Assembly (NCBI GenBank): GCA_022592435.1
Contig: JABYQS010000951.1
Span: forward strand, 1-10,694
DNA from: Cerioporus squamosus
Lineage: Eukaryota; Basidiomycota; Agaricomycetes; Polyporales; Polyporaceae
DNA length: 10,694 nt
Reading direction: 5' to 3'
A model generated the notes under the pieces. The model did no database searches. It was not told where the DNA came from and was given only the letters and a program-made list of their open reading frames with translations. Below are positions 8,398 to 10,694 of the stretch, piece after piece. The position numbers and the translations under genes are program-made. The stretch's first letter is position 1. The number at the start of each line of letters is the position of its first letter.

Positions 8398-8410
8398 CTC
8401 CTCCCCACTT
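8398..8410 (-). promoter_or_regulatory. Polypurine tract (plus-strand DNA primer site of the retroelement)
   Basis: AAGTGGGGAGGAG lies four bases after the pol stop codon (8417-8415) on the minus strand and just before the presumed LTR start. In LTR retroelements such an RNase H-resistant purine run primes second-strand synthesis at the 3' LTR border. Position and composition fit this role. Confidence 0.6.
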
Positions 8411-8414
8411 GAAT

Positions 8415-9178
8415 CTAGTCGTCCAGATGCTCGTCTAGCTCCTCGACCTGCGGGTGTGTGATTGGTGCATCCTCATCGTCTAGAAGCTCGTCGTCGTCGC
8501 CTAAGGAGGTTGAGGCTTCCATCTCCCGAAGTCGCGCAGTCGAGATGTGGATGTGATCACCGTCGTCGAGCCATGGAAGATTGATGCGCTCACGAGCGAG
8601 GTAGGGCAGCAGGCGAAACGCAGCAACTGGCCGGTCAAGCACGGAGCCGTCAAGCTCGCAGAGGATGTACACGCTGCCTCGATTGCGGGATAGCACGACA
8701 TACGGGCCGAGGTATCGAGGTCACATCTTGCGGTTTAGACTCTTCTCAATCGCAGTATTCCTCATGAGCACGAGTGCCCTGCGCTGGAAGTCGTAGTCGC
8801 GGATGGTGGAGGCGTGATCCCGCTCAAGCTGACGGGCTGCTGCAAGCCGGGACTCATAGACCTTTGAATAAATGATTTCGAGGTCTTGTTGGTGTCGTGG
8901 GAGTGCTCGTGCGCGTGCTCCGATGAGCTCCGTAGTCGAGACAAGGGTGTCCGGCGCAGGCATGAGGTAAGTTGCCTCGAAGATGTCGAGCGGAAGGACG
9001 GGATGGCAGCCGGTTGCTGCAAAGAATGGTGAGCATCCCATGCGACGGCGCACCGTAATACGGTCGGACCAGAGGACGTGGTGGATGTGTTGCGACCACT
9101 TTGACTGGTCGCCGTTCGCTGCCTTGAAGAGCAGCAGCTGTTGTAGTAATGATACATCATGAACAGGATGATCCCCAC
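8415..9178 (-). pseudogene. Ty3/gypsy Pol fragment: C-terminal integrase with GPY/F module, interrupted by one stop
   Basis: The minus frame encodes the region C-terminal to the integrase catalytic core. Diagnostic stretches are FKAANGDQSKWSQHIHHVLW, then DRITVRRRMGCSPFFAATG (typical of fungal Ty3/gypsy integrases just after the core), a helical LIGARARAL...LERDHA part, and DYDFQRRALVLMRN. A single in-frame TGA at 8723-8721 follows SLNRKM. The same frame resumes directly with PRYLGPYVVLSRNRG, the GPY/F module (GPY at 8708-8700), and an acidic tail ending at the TAG at 8417-8415. The catalytic D,D,E residues lie upstream and are missing; similarity fades at about 9150-9180 with a likely frameshift. 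One nonsense codon between two well-preserved halves points to recent inactivation of this part. Family assignment is by recognition of the conserved blocks. Confidence 0.8.
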
Positions 9179-9354
9179 AGACGTTATACATCACCTGTAG
9201 GCTGTTTGTGTGATATATTACGGCCTGCCTGGCGCTACAGGGCTTGCGTCGGGGACTCGTTCGGCACCATGGCGGCACATTCGGCATCACGGCAGCCTAA
9301 TCAAGCCAGCTATACCTGATCTGGTCAGAAAATACTGGATGACTTTCCATAAGA

Positions 9355-9475
9355 GTCTGCGGCTCTGCGGACGACCGTAGATACATCAGTCGGAGTCCGA
9401 ATATAATTAGAACCAATAAGCCGTATCCATAAGGATGGTCACAGACATACGAAGTCCGCAGATCAAGCCGCAGAC
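9355..9475. repeat. Imperfect inverted repeat upstream of the transposase gene
   Basis: The 18-base arm 9355-9372 (GTCTGCGGCTCTGCGGAC) pairs with 9454-9475, whose sequence is its reverse complement apart from a 4-base insertion. The spacer is about 81 bp. Part of the match is internal because the arm itself contains two CTGCGG words. It lies about 45-165 bp before the transposase ATG, where subterminal repeats or promoter elements of a DNA transposon could lie. Confidence 0.55.
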
Positions 9476-9519
9476 ATCTGCTGCGACGTGTTCTGCTTCT
9501 CACCTCGGCACCACGTGCC

Positions 9520-10694
9520 ATGTCCGCCCACGCTGTCCACGAGGACTCTTCTGAGGAAGAAGAGGACGAAGAATACGAGGAACTCACCGTGGCTAGTGCC
9601 GCGGTAGTGGTCATGGCCTCCGAAGAAGCGCGAATCTGTCGTGCTGAACGCCGCCTCCCGAGCAGACGCTATCTGCGTCGCGCGCAACTCATGCCAAACC
9701 TGCGCTGAAACACACCGTGGCAGGTTCTCTACGAGAGCCGCGATGACCGCGCGTACATCACGACCATGGGCATCGACTGCGACACCTTCGAATACATTCT
9801 GCACTCCGGTTTTGCCGACCGGTGAACAACTCAGCAATCCCGCGTACTGATGCTAATCCCCATGGTTTGCCTCGCCTTGGAGGCGTTCTTTGACGGCAGA
9901 GGGCGCGCTCGGCCTCGTATACCACTACCTCACTTCCGCAATGCCCGACACTGCCCTCCAGCAGATTTTCGCCCTTGTCCCATCTACTGTCACACGCTAT
10001 CGTGCCTTCGCTATGACGTTGCTCCTCGAGGTTCTCAAGACGATTCCGGAGGCTTGCATTCAGTGGTGGGCAGATGGCGAGGAGTGCGAGGAGGACAACA
10101 CCTATATCCGTGCGCGGCATCCTCTGCTCGAAGGGGCGATTGGCAGCATCGACGGTCTTGAGCTCGTGACGGCAACATCGGAGGATCCAGAGCTCGAAAA
10201 CGCAACCTATAATGGTTGGCTCCATGGGCATTTCACCAGCTGTGTCCTGGTTTTCTCTCCGCGTGGTATTGTATTTTCATTTGTTAAGTTGTTTCATCTA
10301 CTCACTGCACAATCATCATACAGGTCTTGTCAAGGGCTGCGTGATCAATGCTCCTGGCAGTTGGCATGATGCCAAAGTGGCACGCCCCTTGTACAACAAG
10401 TTGAGAGACCAGACCCCTGCGGGGTATTATATCGTCGCCGATACCGCTTTTCCTCGTGGCACGCAGAGCATTGCTGGTCGCATCCAAGCCCCGCTCAAGT
10501 CTGGGCAGCATCTGCCGCAAGACCCGCAAGAGCGCGACACAATGCTAGCCCGTGACCGCCAGCTCCTATCCTACCGGCAGACTGCCGAGTGGGGTATGCG
10601 CCAGCTCCGTGCGGGATTTGGTCGTCTTCGTCTGCCGCTGGACATCAACGATCCACGCGGACGCGGAGAGTTGCTGCAGAAGTTTGCATCCGGT
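9520..10694 (+). pseudogene. PIF/Harbinger-like DDE transposase, N-terminal part broken, catalytic part open, 3' end outside
   Basis: It would cut and insert a PIF/Harbinger-type DNA transposon. The frame starts at ATG 9520 with an acidic Glu/Ser-rich head and an Arg-rich stretch (RRLPSRRYLRRAQLMPN). It then hits TGA at 9706-9708, continues in frame (NTPWQVLYESRDDRAYITT), and hits a second TGA at 9823-9825. The reading frame shifts near 9845 and again near 9882, after which it is open. The catalytic part carries GSIDGLEL (Asp at 10151), ENATYNGWLHGHF, NAPGSWHDA, VADTAFPRG (Asp at 10440) and LLSYRQTAEWGM (Glu at 10587), the DDE layout of fungal Harbinger-like transposases (DDE_Tnp_4-type). A 58-bp intron (10266-10323) is removed in phase. 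The frame stays open to the window edge. Four lesions in the first third suggest no functional full-length protein, unless sequencing errors cause them. Confidence 0.8.
10266..10323 (+). other. Intron within the transposase gene
   Basis: GTATTG...ATACAG, 58 bp. Splicing joins FSPRG to LVKGCVINAPGSWHDA in frame and reunites conserved transposase blocks on both sides; reading through without splicing gives unrelated sequence and a stop at 10367-10369. Confidence 0.8.

Larger units (their letters stand above)
7200..9178 (-). mobile_element. 3' part of a decayed Ty3/gypsy LTR retrotransposon
   Basis: Reading the minus strand from 9178 down, the order is C-terminal integrase, stop codon, polypurine tract, then an LTR-like segment with a TATA box and AATAA signals. 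This is the standard 3' end of a Ty3/gypsy element. The 5' LTR, gag, protease, reverse transcriptase, RNase H and the integrase catalytic core are not in the window. Similarity to integrase fades near 9150-9180, so the element is truncated or too diverged beyond that point. The outer end of the LTR could not be fixed, because the partner LTR is absent; 7200 is an estimate. Confidence 0.7.

Noticed and set aside
1..10694. CRISPR array, prokaryotic operons, tRNA or rRNA genes
   Set aside because: No regularly spaced repeats, Shine-Dalgarno-led gene strings or recognisable RNA-gene boxes were found; a GGTTCGACT near 7229 resembles a tRNA B box but lacks the rest of a tRNA.

Overview
The window looks like repeat-rich nuclear DNA from a filamentous basidiomycete, probably an Agaricomycete. 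The signs are short GT-AG introns of about 50-70 bp, several with a CTGAC-type branch site, a TATA box with a 5'UTR before the best gene, and remnants of a Ty3/gypsy retrotransposon and a PIF/Harbinger-like DNA transposon of types common in these fungi. Nothing suggests a prokaryotic or viral genome. The organism call is inference from sequence style.

Layout. Positions 1-1014 (minus strand) hold short coding exons that are visible only when splicing is considered: a four-exon model of 139 residues with one hydrophobic segment (434-1014), and a further open exon running off the left edge (1-296). They may be one gene or two. Positions 1015-2938 hold no confident gene, only two weak minus-strand open frames and a short diverged inverted repeat. 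Positions 2939-5849 (plus strand) hold the best gene: TATA box, possible 5'UTR intron, then five coding exons for about 828 residues. It has a basic, Gly/Ser-rich repetitive N-terminus, a central region with a D...ExK...ExK pattern reminiscent of PD-(D/E)xK nuclease-fold proteins, a Lys-rich linker with an NLS-like cluster, and a poly-asparagine plus Glu-Asp-Asn tail encoded by an (AAC)n tract and 12-bp tandem repeats.

Positions 5850-7200 show no convincing gene. From about 7200 to 9178 (minus strand) lies the 3' end of a decayed Ty3/gypsy element: C-terminal integrase with the GPY/F module, interrupted by one in-frame TGA, then a polypurine tract just after the stop codon and an LTR with TATA and AATAA signals. 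A second polypurine-tract copy sits 192 bp into the LTR. From 9520 to the right edge (plus strand) is a PIF/Harbinger-like transposase. Its N-terminal third carries two in-frame stops and two frameshifts. Its catalytic part is open across a 58-bp intron and retains D, D and E at the expected places.

I see no operon-like cooperation. The picture is a host gene of an unrecognised family, one or two small host genes, and two decayed transposons side by side. No complete new biological system could be shown. The most useful leads are the five-exon nuclease-like gene, the hidden spliced gene at the left edge, and the duplicated polypurine tract.
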